Shown: positions 1 through 9,444, counted from the stretch's first letter. The stretch: 64,000 nt of DNA from Bacteroides intestinalis DSM 17393 (GCF_000172175.1 NZ_ABJL02000007.1:558001-622000); one strand, 5' to 3'. Notes: a model not told the origin generated them from the sequence alone. Translations and numbers: made by a program.

Positions 1-2
1 TG

Positions 3-980
3 TTCCTTGTCGTCGCCTCGATGCTGTGTATAGCCTCGTGTGATACTATACGCGAAGACTTGCCCCGGTGTGAACTTTGGCTGGAATTTACATTCGACTA
101 TAATATGGAATATGCGGACGCATTCAACCCGCAGGTCAAATCGGTGGATGTATTCGTGTTCGGCAGCGATGACAAACTACTCTTTTCCAAAAGAGCCGAG
201 GCTACCGCACTGATTGGCGGCAATCGGATGTCGCTGACCAATGAACTCGATTTCGGAAACTACAAGGTGCTGACCGTTGGCAGTTTGTCTGACAACTTTC
301 AGGCTTTGGACAATGCAGGCCGTGAACTGGTTCCGGGAACAACAACCCTTCAGCAGCTCACTGTAGCCTTGAAGCGTGCATCGGATGTTGTAGACTTTGA
401 GTTTCAACATCTCTACTTCAGCGAAGTGGTGAAGGTGGACCATTTGCCCTCCAATACCGACCACAAGGTTTACCCGGTAAACCTGATACGCAATACTAAT
501 CGGTTTAATATCGCCTTGATGAAGTATGGAGAAGGCCAAAAGAACGGAACACAATATACTTTTGAAATTCAGGCACCGGAAAGTGCAACCTATTCTTGGG
601 AGAACGAACCTACACACCAAGGACCGGTTCATTACGTGCCTCATTATACAGGTCAGGGAGAAACTTCCGACGTGTTTGTATCCGCACGTCTCAACACCAT
701 GCGCCTGTTCAACAGGGATGGATGGGATTACCAGTTCATTATAAAAAATGCGGATACCGGAGCCAAAATATGGAGCTACGACCTGATGAAGTTGCTGAGT
801 ATTGCCCGACCGACTTCCCGTCATGACGGAACAGAACTTCCTTTCCAAGAATACCTTGACCGCCAGAGCGAATGGAACCTGATATTCACTGTCACCGAGA
901 AGCCCGGAGGAGGAGAATTTATCCAGATCGGACTTGTGGTAGGCACTTGGATTTACTGGCTTCATGGAATTGAAATTTAA
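3..980 (+). CDS. FimB/Mfa2-type fimbrial anchor lipoprotein (5' partial)
   Basis: Resembles the FimB/Mfa2 family, outer-membrane lipoproteins that anchor and limit the length of Bacteroidales fimbriae. The reading frame is open to the window edge: upstream of the Met at 21 it reads FLVVASMLCIASC, a hydrophobic stretch ending in a lipobox, so the true start lies outside the window and Met21 is internal to the signal peptide. The mature part has the alternating beta-strand look of the family, including the early VDVFVFGSDDKLL strand and a C-terminal EWNLIFTV...IQIGLVVGTW strand pair. The stop is 2 bp before the next lipoprotein gene, so the two are co-transcribed. It is the first visible gene of a four-gene fimbrial operon. 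Family call by recognition of pattern, not alignment. Confidence 0.72.
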   Translation, partial: FLVVASMLCIASCDTIREDLPRCELWLEFTFDYNMEYADAFNPQVKSVDVFVFGSDDKLLFSKRAEATALIGGNRMSLTNELDFGNYKVLTVGSLSDNFQALDNAGRELVPGTTTLQQLTVALKRASDVVDFEFQHLYFSEVVKVDHLPSNTDHKVYPVNLIRNTNRFNIALMKYGEGQKNGTQYTFEIQAPESATYSWENEPTHQGPVHYVPHYTGQGETSDVFVSARLNTMRLFNRDGWDYQFIIKNADTGAKIWSYDLMKLLSIARPTSRHDGTELPFQEYLDRQSEWNLIFTVTEKPGGGEFIQIGLVVGTWIYWLHGIEI

Positions 981-982
981 GA

Positions 983-2086
983 ATGATAAAAAGACTATTA
1001 TATATCATATATCTGGCATTCACAGCCCTTTTGTTCTCGTGCAGCAGTGATGTTGCCGACGAGCTACCCCTGCTTACCCGGGCGCAGCTTAGCATCAGTT
1101 TGGTGGACGATGGGGATGCAGACCGGCAGGAGGAGATAAAAACCATCCGGTTCGTCGTATTCAGTAACGCGTCCGGTGATGTGAAACTGAATGTGAATGA
1201 ACTCATCCGGTTGGATACTCCGGGCACGGCCACTGACATTACCGCACAGGTTCTCAAGGTGACTCCCGATGATGATATGATAGTTATGGTTGTTGCCAAC
1301 GAACCGCAGGGACTTACATATGCTCTCAACAGCGTCGCCAGTCCGTCGCAATTGCGAGAGATAAACTATAACATTGCTACCATACTGGACGGTGATGGCG
1401 AGATTGTTTCTACGACTGGGATGCCCATGACAGGCGTGATGCGGGGTATATCTGTAGTGCCCGATCAAACCAAGGCCGTAAAAATGGTTATTGAACGTGC
1501 CGTTGCCCGGGTAGATATATTTCTCGAAGCCATAGATGGTGGAGCGATGACCGGATATACTGCCGGCAGCACCAGTGTCACTTTGCACAATTTCACCCGT
1601 GACAGCTATTTTGTGATGGGAAACGAGGCGAATGGTACACGCGATAATGCTAATCCTTCGAAAAATTTCGGGAAAGTGAAGGGCAACGTACCGGACGGTG
1701 ACTTATTAACGGAAACCTGGACGGCGGCAACCTCGGAAATGTGGGCATATTCGTCTGCTACCGGAGCTAAGAACCGGAAACTGCTTAGTTCGTTCTATGT
1801 TGCCGAGCGCATGTTCAGACCGGACTATTCCGACCGGTTGGCTGTCAGCATGACCAACGTCCTGAAGGGACCTCCGGATGTCACCGGAGTAACTGGGATA
1901 GTGATAGAGACAATAACAAAGGTTGATGATAAAGGGACCCCAGTAGCACAACCTTTTACGGAAATACGGAGGAATAATGTGTATCAGATAACGGCCCGGG
2001 TAGGGAAAATCGGTATTCAGATATTGACGATAACGGTGGAAGACTGGGGTGAAGTAAAAAACATCGATTTGAATATGGATTTATAA
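983..2086 (+). CDS. Fimbrillin-like lipoprotein (FimA/Mfa family)
   Basis: A 367-residue protein with an SPII signal peptide ending LFSC (Cys20). The N-terminal half has typical fimbrillin features: IKTIRFVVFSNASGD strand, MIVMVVANEP strand and the AVARVDIFLEA segment that follows the predicted protease-cleaved strand region in Mfa/FimA proteins. The C-terminus carries the family signature NNVYQITARV followed by a short ITVEDWGE strand. These proteins are exported as lipoproteins, cleaved by an Arg-specific protease and polymerised by donor-strand exchange. It lies 2 bp after the anchor gene and 44 bp before another fimbrillin-like gene. Which of the two is the stalk and which is an accessory or tip subunit cannot be decided here. 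Confidence 0.72.
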   Translation: MIKRLLYIIYLAFTALLFSCSSDVADELPLLTRAQLSISLVDDGDADRQEEIKTIRFVVFSNASGDVKLNVNELIRLDTPGTATDITAQVLKVTPDDDMIVMVVANEPQGLTYALNSVASPSQLREINYNIATILDGDGEIVSTTGMPMTGVMRGISVVPDQTKAVKMVIERAVARVDIFLEAIDGGAMTGYTAGSTSVTLHNFTRDSYFVMGNEANGTRDNANPSKNFGKVKGNVPDGDLLTETWTAATSEMWAYSSATGAKNRKLLSSFYVAERMFRPDYSDRLAVSMTNVLKGPPDVTGVTGIVIETITKVDDKGTPVAQPFTEIRRNNVYQITARVGKIGIQILTITVEDWGEVKNIDLNMDL

Positions 2087-2130
2087 TACATTTCACTGGA
2101 TGTTTTGTTTATGTCGGAAAAGAAATTACG

Positions 2131-3750
2131 ATGATAAAGTTTAGAAATATTATCAAGATGACTGTAATGGCGGCTATCCTTCCGTTCATTCTCTTTTCGT
2201 GTATCGGCGAAGAGATGATGCCGTGTGGGAAGTTGATTGTCGTGCAACGTATCGGAGAAGGTGGAAACGCCGGAACCCGTAGTACGGTTATCTCTTCGAA
2301 TACTGATCTGAAAGGGGAGACTTTCGGCTTTTTTGCTTCCCTGACGCCTGCCTCATCTGCTCCGGAACAATACTTCAATGCAAGCGCCGGAGTGAACCCC
2401 GACCTCACGGCAACCATATCGCCTGAGCAATATTGGCCGGCGTTGCTGGGTGCCAGCATGAAGTTCTTTTCGTGGTATCCATACAGTGGTACTGATGCAC
2501 CCACTGCGAACTTTTCCGATCCTAAGCAGATGGTACTGAGTTATACGGCACATACCGATGCCGCCCGTCACGTTGATGTACTGGCAGCCCTGTCGGAGCC
2601 TGCATGGGGTACAGGTGTAAGCATACATTTCTACCACACGTTGACCAAGGTTACCTTCACGTTTAAAAAGGTAGATCCGGTGCCCGATATGGTAACCATC
2701 AAAAAGATAGAGTTCCAAAATGTAGGGAAAAGTGGGAAGCTTACTATTCCCAATATACCGGCTGTCACTACCGAACATAACAAGCCTGTTTTCGTGTGGA
2801 GCGACGTCACGACGGGCAACGTTGCTTCTACTCTCGCCGACAATAATATGGTGACTGAAGAGGCCGCTCTGCTTGGTGGTGCGTTTCTCATGTTGCCCAC
2901 TGATGCCAAAGACTTCCTCGCGACTGCCAAGATCGTTATTACTACCAATTTTGGCGAACGGGAATTCCTGCTTAAGGATATTATTTATGCCAATCCACAC
3001 TCTTGGGAATCAGGGGAATATATTAACTATAACCTCACAATATCGAACGAGAACTATCAGCTATCAGCCACTCCGCTTGAGTGGGACGAGAGTCCGGTGA
3101 ATGTGATTTTTGACAAGCAGTATTATCTTAAATTGTCGCAGACCAAGGTGCAGACAGCCGGTGATGCTGCCACTGTCAACATAGAAGTGAAAACGAACTA
3201 TGATGCGGAACCGTCTATAGGCTATGGTCCGGGTGCGACATTAGAACTGAATGGTATGGAAGATTGGGCAACGGTCAGTATGACACAGATATCCTTTTTG
3301 GAAGGTGTGTATACCTATAATGTCAATGTCTCAATACCCGAATTTAATTCCGGCACCGGAGAAGAACGGTGGACGAGATTTTATATTAATGCAGGCAATC
3401 TGCATCACTTGGTGGCTTTACAGCAATGGAAAGAAGACGGAGCGTGGATGAACTATGATGTACAACTGGATAACAGTGATGGAGGAACCGGGATCATGCA
3501 ACGTCGCAAGATTGTTTTTACCTCGGGCAATCCGGGTTGGTGGGAGTGGAAAATAACCCAAGTGGATGATACTGATAATATTCTGCTCAATACTGAAACT
3601 ATAATAGAGTCAGTAGGTAAGAGTGGAGGTGCGGTTTATTTCTACTTCAAGGCGAACGCTGTGCCCGGTAAGAAGGCCACGCTTACACTGAGCAATACAA
3701 ACGGAGACAATCCGGATATACTGGTAGAATTGACTGTACCGAGTATATGA
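2131..3750 (+). CDS. Fimbrillin family lipoprotein (Mfa-like)
   Basis: A 539-residue lipoprotein, signal peptide ending LFSC at Cys24. The region from about residue 40 to 310 matches the general fimbrillin-family pattern (GETFGFFA, ISPEQYWPALLGASMKFFSWYPY, AHVDVLAA, IHFYHTLTKVTFTFK, and WESGEYINYNLTIS), which is typical of Mfa-like_1 proteins. The C-terminal 200 residues form a further beta-rich module with BACON-like or Ig-like character (YYLKLSQTKVQTAGDAATVNIEVKTN style). This probably sits on the cell surface as a fimbrial or adhesin subunit. Met at residue 10 is an alternative start, but the first Met gives a better basic N-region. Located between two other fimbrial lipoproteins with short gaps, so one operon. 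Confidence 0.7.
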   Translation: MIKFRNIIKMTVMAAILPFILFSCIGEEMMPCGKLIVVQRIGEGGNAGTRSTVISSNTDLKGETFGFFASLTPASSAPEQYFNASAGVNPDLTATISPEQYWPALLGASMKFFSWYPYSGTDAPTANFSDPKQMVLSYTAHTDAARHVDVLAALSEPAWGTGVSIHFYHTLTKVTFTFKKVDPVPDMVTIKKIEFQNVGKSGKLTIPNIPAVTTEHNKPVFVWSDVTTGNVASTLADNNMVTEEAALLGGAFLMLPTDAKDFLATAKIVITTNFGEREFLLKDIIYANPHSWESGEYINYNLTISNENYQLSATPLEWDESPVNVIFDKQYYLKLSQTKVQTAGDAATVNIEVKTNYDAEPSIGYGPGATLELNGMEDWATVSMTQISFLEGVYTYNVNVSIPEFNSGTGEERWTRFYINAGNLHHLVALQQWKEDGAWMNYDVQLDNSDGGTGIMQRRKIVFTSGNPGWWEWKITQVDDTDNILLNTETIIESVGKSGGAVYFYFKANAVPGKKATLTLSNTNGDNPDILVELTVPSI

Positions 3751-3775
3751 TATCTATAAGAAAGGAAATAAAAAT

Positions 3776-6700
3776 ATGCAATATAAGACCTCAATATTTA
3801 GAAAGAACTTTCTTTTGGCCGCCCTGTTGGTATTAGTGTGGCTTACTGGTTGTGTGCAAGAGGAGTTTGAGTCAAAACCTCCTCAAACAGGAAATGGTGT
3901 CCAGTTCACTCTGACGGTTCCCGACATTGAAATGCCATCTGTATCTTCACGTACAATGACCGGAACGGGAGCAGCCAAGAAAGAAGATGAAATAAAGACC
4001 GTGGATATACTTGTTTTTGATACGTCAAAAACACCTGCGGTATTTTTGGAATGGGTTAGTGGCACGGGAGTTACACAGGATTTGGCTAATAATAACTCTA
4101 CGGTGAATTTCTCTGCCGTACTTTCTCCCACTACCGCATCAACCTGTATCGTGGTTGTGGCGAATAGGGAACTTGACGGTATTGCATCGGAATTCAGGAA
4201 AGGAGAAACCACTAAAGTTGAGGCGATGGAAGATCTGCTTCACACACACATCGGCAAATGGACGGCAGACGGTTCCTCGGCTGATGGTTACACACGGATT
4301 CCTATGTACGGCGAGAAGGAAATAGCGAAAATTGCTCCTTCGATGAATCCGATAACCGGCATCAATATGAAGCGTATGTTGGCGCGTATCGACATCCGTA
4401 ATTCCGCATCTAACTTTATGGTGGAGGAGGTTTATCTGGCCAATTACAATACCACAGGATACATTGCTCCGGCATGGGATGCGGACGGAAAGGTTGGTGA
4501 CCCGGCTTCGGATGTTCTGAACCTTCCGGCCGACGGTGGCAAAAAGACGGATGAAGGGAATGCAATCCTTTATTCCGTGGGTGGAAACACATCCTATAAC
4601 GGAGAGATTTATACATTCGAGGCACCTGCTGCAGTGGATGCCGGTGGTGTGGGACAAGATGGAGCTTTGAGCCGTAAGGAAGCTGTTTGCCTGATTGTGA
4701 AGGGAAAGATCGGTAGCGGTAAATCAACTTTCTACCGCGTGGATTTCACAAAAACAGGAGAAACAGGAGAGGAAGTTGAATATCTGTCTTTGAAGCGAAA
4801 CTATAAATACATCATTACCGTAACGGAAGCTTCGGGCATTGGCTATGAAAGTTTCAGTGAGGCACTGGCATCCTATACAGTCATGTCCAATCTTAAGTTC
4901 CGGGTGATACACTATGACCGGGAGAAGGTCAAGGACGTAGTCTACAACGGACAGTATATGCTTGGTGTGGGTGAATCGGAAATCTGTGTGACGCAGCACC
5001 AGAACAACGGTTACTCTATCAACGTCTTTACAGACCACCCCAGTGGCTGGAAGGCTACTGTTACGGAAGGGAGCGATTGGCTTGGTTTTTCCGGGGGAAC
5101 GGCTACAGCGTCAGGTGTTGCGAACGAGGATACACAACTTTTGCTGAGAATTCCTTATTATCATAATGGAATCATCGGAACCACCCGCACGGCGACCGTC
5201 ACTCTGACAGCCGGCCGGTTGACTTACGATATTAAAGTGACGCAGGGAGTGATAGACCCGGGGATTATCAAATTTGTCGATGCATACGGGAATGAACTGG
5301 AAAATGGCCTTTTCTTCCCGATCAGAAACCCTGACAGTGATGATCTTCCTATTGAGGCGCAGACGGTATATGTAATGTTTTCTGTGGATAAGATTGACGT
5401 TCAGCTTTATGGGAGTGTGGAGCAAGCCAGAATCCAGTATCCTGCCGGTGGTCTGATCCCACAATTGTATAGAGATAGCAGGAGGGCATTCACTGAAAAA
5501 GTACAAGCGTTTACCGTACAGCCCAATCCGAGGCGCGCGGGTGATGGAACCAGTGAGAATACAGATGGCTGGTGGTGGCGTTGGGATAACCTTGTTTTCA
5601 ATCTGTTTGATAAGGACGGCAGCTACCTTAATCAAGTATTCCTTCCCATCAATCAGGGCGAATTGCAGTTCTCATTCCGATATTACTCTACTCTTGGCAA
5701 TAGCCGCACCTATAAAGTACATTTAGGTGCGGAGCAATATCTGCAACTGTTTGTTAATAATAACTGGGCAATTGAGAATGTCGAGATACTGGATGTTATC
5801 GGTGATGACGGTACCGGATTAATCCGGCCCGACGTGGATAATGATATAGTAGTGGGCAGAACAAATGCAGAACCGAAGATGTATCTGGAATCAATTGTAG
5901 ATCCTGATAATAATGGCAATGGAAATGATGTTGTGAACCGTGGATATGACTTTAGATTAAAACTCAATCCCGGAAAGTGGAAAGAGGGGAAAAACGGAAC
6001 AATAAGAATTACGTTCAGGAACGTAATGCATACAGTGGCGGATGCGCATTTTCCTTTCTATAGCACGATTGATCTTCAGATGGTGTCCGAGAAGAAGTCC
6101 TATACGGCTGCCGGCGATCCTCTTTTCTATCTTTATCCGATCCGGCACGACAATCGACTTCTTGTTACGGGTGATCAGTATGAGGGACGTAAGGCAAGTG
6201 TTGCCGATGCACAAACTATATGTGAAAACATAGGTGATGGCTGGCGTCTGCCCACTGCAAGTGAGCTGCTACTATCATTTGCCTATCTGGATGCTGTGGG
6301 TGGTGATGCAACAGGAAGCAATGCTGGGTATCAGCAGGATATACAGGGATGGTATCGAAACTGGAGTGGCAACTACTGGTCCTCGTCCTATTATTCGGAA
6401 GGAAATCCTGGTGCATATTTTGAACTGGGCTTTACGGTAGGGTATCCGCAATCCGGATCTACCACCAATTATTTTCGCTGTGTGAGAGATAACGGCAATA
6501 GCGGGACAACAAAGTACCCTTATATCTCAGTGGGTACTTCAGGGGTCACTGTTGTTTCCCAAGATGCGAATGGAGGAGTGGACCCTTCGGCGTTGCTTGC
6601 TTCAGGGGTAACTCCGGATAAGACTGAAGCGATGAACAAGGTTGCTCCGATGTTTCAGATAGAGAATACCAGTGTTTACGGTAAGACCTGGCCGGAGGCA

Positions 6701-7015
6701 AAAGCTGCATGCGAGGCTAAGGGGAATGGCTGGCGTCTGCCCACCCAGCGTGAGTTGTATTTGGTTCACAGTTTGGGAGGATCGCTCCTTAGTCCCGATA
6801 ATCAAGGTTTCGGTAGTAAGATAAATTGGGGAACCGATTATCAGAAAATGGCTGCTGTGCATTGGGCGTTGACCGAACGGGAAGGTAACTATTGGTTAGT
6901 TGGATATAACTGGACTGAGGCCCGTCAGCGTAATGAGTTTAGTGCATGGACAGAGGGGGGATCGACGAACTGGGCTTGGCACCGTTGCGTGAGGACAGTA
7001 ACGTCAATACCATAA
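3776..7015 (+). CDS. Large fimbrial tip-like lipoprotein with two DUF1566-type modules
   Basis: A 1079-residue lipoprotein (LTGC, Cys26) preceded by a clear AAGGAAAT ribosome site. Modules seen: an Mfa-like N-terminal region (about 35-360) with IKTVDILVFDTS, CIVVVANRELDG and ARIDIRNSASNFMVEEVYL; a BACON/Ig-like module (about 375-500) with WKATVTEGSDWLGFSGG; a long middle region; and two C-terminal copies of a DUF1566/Fib_succ_major-like fold marked by GWRLPT near residues 822 and 985, followed by NYWSSSYYSE...RCVRDN and NYWLVGYN...HRCVRTV. Such modules are common at the tip of Bacteroidales surface structures. Last gene of the fimbrial operon, followed by a strong hairpin. Function as tip adhesin is inferred from size, position and module content. 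Confidence 0.68.
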   Translation: MQYKTSIFRKNFLLAALLVLVWLTGCVQEEFESKPPQTGNGVQFTLTVPDIEMPSVSSRTMTGTGAAKKEDEIKTVDILVFDTSKTPAVFLEWVSGTGVTQDLANNNSTVNFSAVLSPTTASTCIVVVANRELDGIASEFRKGETTKVEAMEDLLHTHIGKWTADGSSADGYTRIPMYGEKEIAKIAPSMNPITGINMKRMLARIDIRNSASNFMVEEVYLANYNTTGYIAPAWDADGKVGDPASDVLNLPADGGKKTDEGNAILYSVGGNTSYNGEIYTFEAPAAVDAGGVGQDGALSRKEAVCLIVKGKIGSGKSTFYRVDFTKTGETGEEVEYLSLKRNYKYIITVTEASGIGYESFSEALASYTVMSNLKFRVIHYDREKVKDVVYNGQYMLGVGESEICVTQHQNNGYSINVFTDHPSGWKATVTEGSDWLGFSGGTATASGVANEDTQLLLRIPYYHNGIIGTTRTATVTLTAGRLTYDIKVTQGVIDPGIIKFVDAYGNELENGLFFPIRNPDSDDLPIEAQTVYVMFSVDKIDVQLYGSVEQARIQYPAGGLIPQLYRDSRRAFTEKVQAFTVQPNPRRAGDGTSENTDGWWWRWDNLVFNLFDKDGSYLNQVFLPINQGELQFSFRYYSTLGNSRTYKVHLGAEQYLQLFVNNNWAIENVEILDVIGDDGTGLIRPDVDNDIVVGRTNAEPKMYLESIVDPDNNGNGNDVVNRGYDFRLKLNPGKWKEGKNGTIRITFRNVMHTVADAHFPFYSTIDLQMVSEKKSYTAAGDPLFYLYPIRHDNRLLVTGDQYEGRKASVADAQTICENIGDGWRLPTASELLLSFAYLDAVGGDATGSNAGYQQDIQGWYRNWSGNYWSSSYYSEGNPGAYFELGFTVGYPQSGSTTNYFRCVRDNGNSGTTKYPYISVGTSGVTVVSQDANGGVDPSALLASGVTPDKTEAMNKVAPMFQIENTSVYGKTWPEAKAACEAKGNGWRLPTQRELYLVHSLGGSLLSPDNQGFGSKINWGTDYQKMAAVHWALTEREGNYWLVGYNWTEARQRNEFSAWTEGGSTNWAWHRCVRTVTSIP
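6237..6744 (+). repeat. Duplicated 19-bp core of the DUF1566 modules
   Basis: The 19-mer ATGGCTGGCGTCTGCCCAC occurs identically at 6237-6255 and 6726-6744, coding for the GWRLPT core in both C-terminal modules of the large fimbrial lipoprotein. The rest of the two modules has diverged at nucleotide level, so this is an old module duplication with a conserved or homogenised core. Confidence 0.8.
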
Positions 7016-7023
7016 GACTAACT

Positions 7024-7075
7024 AAATGAGCTGTATCAGAAATAACTTAAATAAGTATTCTGATACAGCTCATTT
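7024..7075. terminator. Bidirectional hairpin between convergent genes
   Basis: A perfect 18-bp inverted repeat, AAATGAGCTGTATCAGAA at 7024-7041 and its complement at 7058-7075, with a secondary ACTTA/TAAGT pairing inside the loop. It sits between the stop of the fimbrial operon (7015) and the stop of the convergent HTH gene (7102), exactly where a shared terminator is expected. The ends supply T-rich sequence on the + strand (ATTTTC) only weakly. Confidence 0.75.
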
Positions 7076-7101
7076 TCATGCTACTTCGACGCTGCTTCTT
7101 T

Positions 7102-8064
7102 TTATAGCGTCTCAATAAAACTCTTCTGCTTCTCTAGAAAAGCAATTCTCTGCGCCTCTCCACTTCCCGAAATCAATGTAGAATGTCTTTTCAAAGACTG
7201 AATCCAGTTCTTCTGCATCTGGCAAATCTGCGGACTTTGCGAGTCCATAGAGTTGATAGAATACACCCTGAAAAGACTGATTTGGAAATCCTTGTTACTC
7301 ACATATGTATAGGTTGCTTCAAAATCAATGTTCGACAGGTAGATGAATAACTCGTGTCCCTCACTATATTCCCCCTTCACCGATAAGTGTTCCAAGTCGA
7401 TGAGCAATTGTTGCAACTCATTCTTCATATACATCACGTCCGAAGTGGATATCAAGTTCAGCCCTGCAAAATACTTTATTTCCTTCACAAAAGATTGGAA
7501 GATGTCGCTATCCCATATGAAGAAAGTCTTTCTGGGTCTCTTCAGTCCCTCGCTTAACTTCTTGTGAGCGGTAATTATTTTCTCAGGTACATGCATATCA
7601 CTTAGAGAATTCGGAGTCTTCACTTTCCCATTCTGATAAATCCACCGGCACAGACGGAATTTGGACAGATACTCATAAGACGAGTAGAGAGTGAAAGGAA
7701 TAGTATTCGTCGCAGAATATATTTCGGCGTTGCCATCCTCTTTCATTGAACTGAAAATCCGCAGATAGCGCTCAACGATTTCATGGTAACTTTCATATAG
7801 GTTGGGCGAGTGCAGTAAGTTCAGGTCGAAAGTGACTCGGTTCGATAGATGATTTCCGATAATCTGGTCGATGGAGATGCCCAGGTTATGAGAAATTACG
7901 GCTATTTCATCAAAGGTAAATGCGACTTCTCCTCGCAATCTGCGGTATACGGCTTCTTTCCCCATATATAACGTATCTGTCAGATAATTGGCTAAGTTCT
8001 GCCCTTGGGGAATCCTCTCCTTCATTTCATTAATCAACTCTTTTACAATGTAATTCTTTGCCAT
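7102..8064 (-). CDS. HTH transcriptional regulator, paralogue A
   Basis: A 320-residue regulator. Residues about 20-65 contain a lambda-repressor/BetR-like helix-turn-helix: LANYLTDTLYMGKEAVYRRLRGEVAFTFDEIAVISHNLGISIDQIIG. The remaining 250 residues are a helical domain of unknown function that ends with a conserved WIQSLKRHSTLISGSGEAQR segment. Start chosen at ATG 8064, preceded by AAGAAGAGG; a longer frame would need a TTG codon at 8091. It is strongly similar along its whole length to the neighbouring gene at 8305-9264, so the pair arose by tandem duplication. Probably local DNA-binding regulators of stress or surface genes; the target is not evident. A TAnnTTTG box lies at 8120-8127. Confidence 0.7.
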   Translation of the reverse strand: MAKNYIVKELINEMKERIPQGQNLANYLTDTLYMGKEAVYRRLRGEVAFTFDEIAVISHNLGISIDQIIGNHLSNRVTFDLNLLHSPNLYESYHEIVERYLRIFSSMKEDGNAEIYSATNTIPFTLYSSYEYLSKFRLCRWIYQNGKVKTPNSLSDMHVPEKIITAHKKLSEGLKRPRKTFFIWDSDIFQSFVKEIKYFAGLNLISTSDVMYMKNELQQLLIDLEHLSVKGEYSEGHELFIYLSNIDFEATYTYVSNKDFQISLFRVYSINSMDSQSPQICQMQKNWIQSLKRHSTLISGSGEAQRIAFLEKQKSFIETL

Positions 8065-8119
8065 AGCCTCTTCTTTTTTGTTAATAATCAAATGTCATAG
8101 GTCGAATTTGTGACATATA

Positions 8120-8127
8120 CAAATATA
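8120..8127 (-). promoter_or_regulatory. -7 box for HTH gene A, with a flanking inverted repeat
   Basis: Reads TATATTTG on the - strand, matching the Bacteroides -7 consensus TAnnTTTG, 56 bp upstream of the start at 8064. No clear -33 TTTG. Between it and the start is the inverted repeat ATGTCA (8092-8097) / TGACAT (8111-8116), which could be an autoregulatory site; that role is inference. Confidence 0.45.
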
Positions 8128-8227
8128 GAGCTTGTTAATGGAACTTTTGTGATTGAAATCATGTGAAGAAAACGCGGGTATTTTCTATTTGAAAAGAATA
8201 GGATAGTGAATGGTTGAATGATGAAAA

Positions 8228-8254
8228 AAAACAGATAGGAGTTCTATCTGTTTT
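8228..8254 (-). terminator. Rho-independent terminator of HTH gene B
   Basis: Perfect 11-bp stem, AAAACAGATAG at 8228-8238 and CTATCTGTTTT at 8244-8254, 5-nt loop. On the - strand the stem is followed by a run of T (complement of the A run beginning at 8224). It lies 50 bp after the stop of the gene ending at 8305, so the two HTH paralogues are transcribed as separate units. Confidence 0.85.
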
Positions 8255-8304
8255 CGATATTAGAGAATAATTGCGTGAACAATTGCATTATACGGAAAGA
8301 GTGG

Positions 8305-9264
8305 TTACAATGTGTCGATAATTTCTCGCTGTTGTTTAAAGAATTGAATACGTTGCATCTCACCGCTTTCCGATATTAGAGTGGAGAACTTCTTTAATGA
8401 CTGAATCCACTCCTTCAGGCCGCGGAACATTTCGCTATCCTGTGTAGTGATGGAATTGATGGAATATATTCGGATCAGGCTGAGCTGTATTGTGTCCGTC
8501 TCCAGATAACTGTAAGTAGCCTCGAAGTTGATATTTGAAATATAAATTTTGACGTCGTTGCCCGTCTTGCTTTTTCCACGGGCGGCCAGTTCTTCCAGGT
8601 CGTTCACCACCAAGAGCAGTTCCTCCTTAAGGAGGTTCTTGTCTTCATCGGATATGAGGTGTACGTCGCAGAAGTACTGGATGTCATTGACCAGATGGCT
8701 GAAAATCATATTATCCCAGATGTAATCTACGGAACGGATATGAGCTACTGCATGGGCATACTCCTTTTGCTTATCCACTATTTGCTGCGGGATTTCCATT
8801 TCTTCAAAGTGCCTGCACTTAATGTTTTGATTCTGATACATCCATTTGAATAGCCGGAATTTGGAGAGCATATTATAGTTCAATGAGAGGGTGAGCGGAA
8901 TGATGTTGGATGAAGTCCCGATCTCCGAGTTCTCTTCTTCTTTCACTTTCCGGAACAGCTTCACCTGCTTTTCCAGGATGGAGTAGTAAGTTTCGAGCGG
9001 CTGGCTGCTATCCACTATATTCATGTCGAATACGGCATTGTTCTGGAAGCTCACGCCTATCATCTTATCCAGCGATATGCCCAGTTTCCGGGATATAATG
9101 GCTGCTTCGGTCAGCGTGAAAGGTACCTCACCGCGGAGTCGGCGGTAGATAGCTTCTTTACCTATATAAAGAATATCCATTAAAGTATTGGCAAGATTTT
9201 CTTTGGATGGGAGTTTCTCTCTGACGGCATTAACTAATCCTGTGTTTAACTCGTTTGTTATCAT
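8305..9264 (-). CDS. HTH transcriptional regulator, paralogue B
   Basis: A 319-residue paralogue of the gene at 7102-8064. The N-terminal helix-turn-helix (residues about 22-70: LANTLMDILYIGKEAIYRRLRGEVPFTLTEAAIISRKLGISLDKMIG) and the C-terminal WIQSLKKFSTLISESGEMQR segment align without gaps to the neighbour. The helical central domain is more diverged, suggesting different signals or partners. Start ATG at 9264, preceded by AGAAAGAAG. It has its own terminator (8228-8254) and a possible -7 box (TACTTTTG on the - strand at 9437-9444) giving a leader of about 170 nt. I recognise the HTH class but not a named family; no function is claimed beyond transcriptional regulation. Confidence 0.7.
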   Translation of the reverse strand: MITNELNTGLVNAVREKLPSKENLANTLMDILYIGKEAIYRRLRGEVPFTLTEAAIISRKLGISLDKMIGVSFQNNAVFDMNIVDSSQPLETYYSILEKQVKLFRKVKEEENSEIGTSSNIIPLTLSLNYNMLSKFRLFKWMYQNQNIKCRHFEEMEIPQQIVDKQKEYAHAVAHIRSVDYIWDNMIFSHLVNDIQYFCDVHLISDEDKNLLKEELLLVVNDLEELAARGKSKTGNDVKIYISNINFEATYSYLETDTIQLSLIRIYSINSITTQDSEMFRGLKEWIQSLKKFSTLISESGEMQRIQFFKQQREIIDTL

Positions 9265-9436
9265 AATCTTCTTTCTGAGTTAGAGGTTTGTCTATTTAAC
9301 ACTTTTGGAGGGCTACTTGTTTCGAAAATCGTAACATTTATTTTTAGAAGTATCCCATTTCCGAAAAAGGTGCTGCGATTGATTAGAATCGTCATATATA
9401 GAAAGTCTGAGTGCTTGATCTTTCTTTTTCTTGTCA

Positions 9437-9444
9437 CAAAAGTA
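9437..9444 (-). promoter_or_regulatory. Candidate -7 box for HTH gene B
   Basis: Reads TACTTTTG on the - strand, fitting TAnnTTTG, about 170 bp upstream of the start at 9264. No convincing -33 element, so the assignment is tentative. The leader contains CGATT/AATCG (about 9378-9393), a short inverted repeat. Confidence 0.3.

Noticed and set aside
177..965. 262-codon open frame on the - strand
   Set aside because: Fully antisense to the FimB/Mfa2-like gene, no signal peptide or recognisable domain; a shadow of the sense codons.
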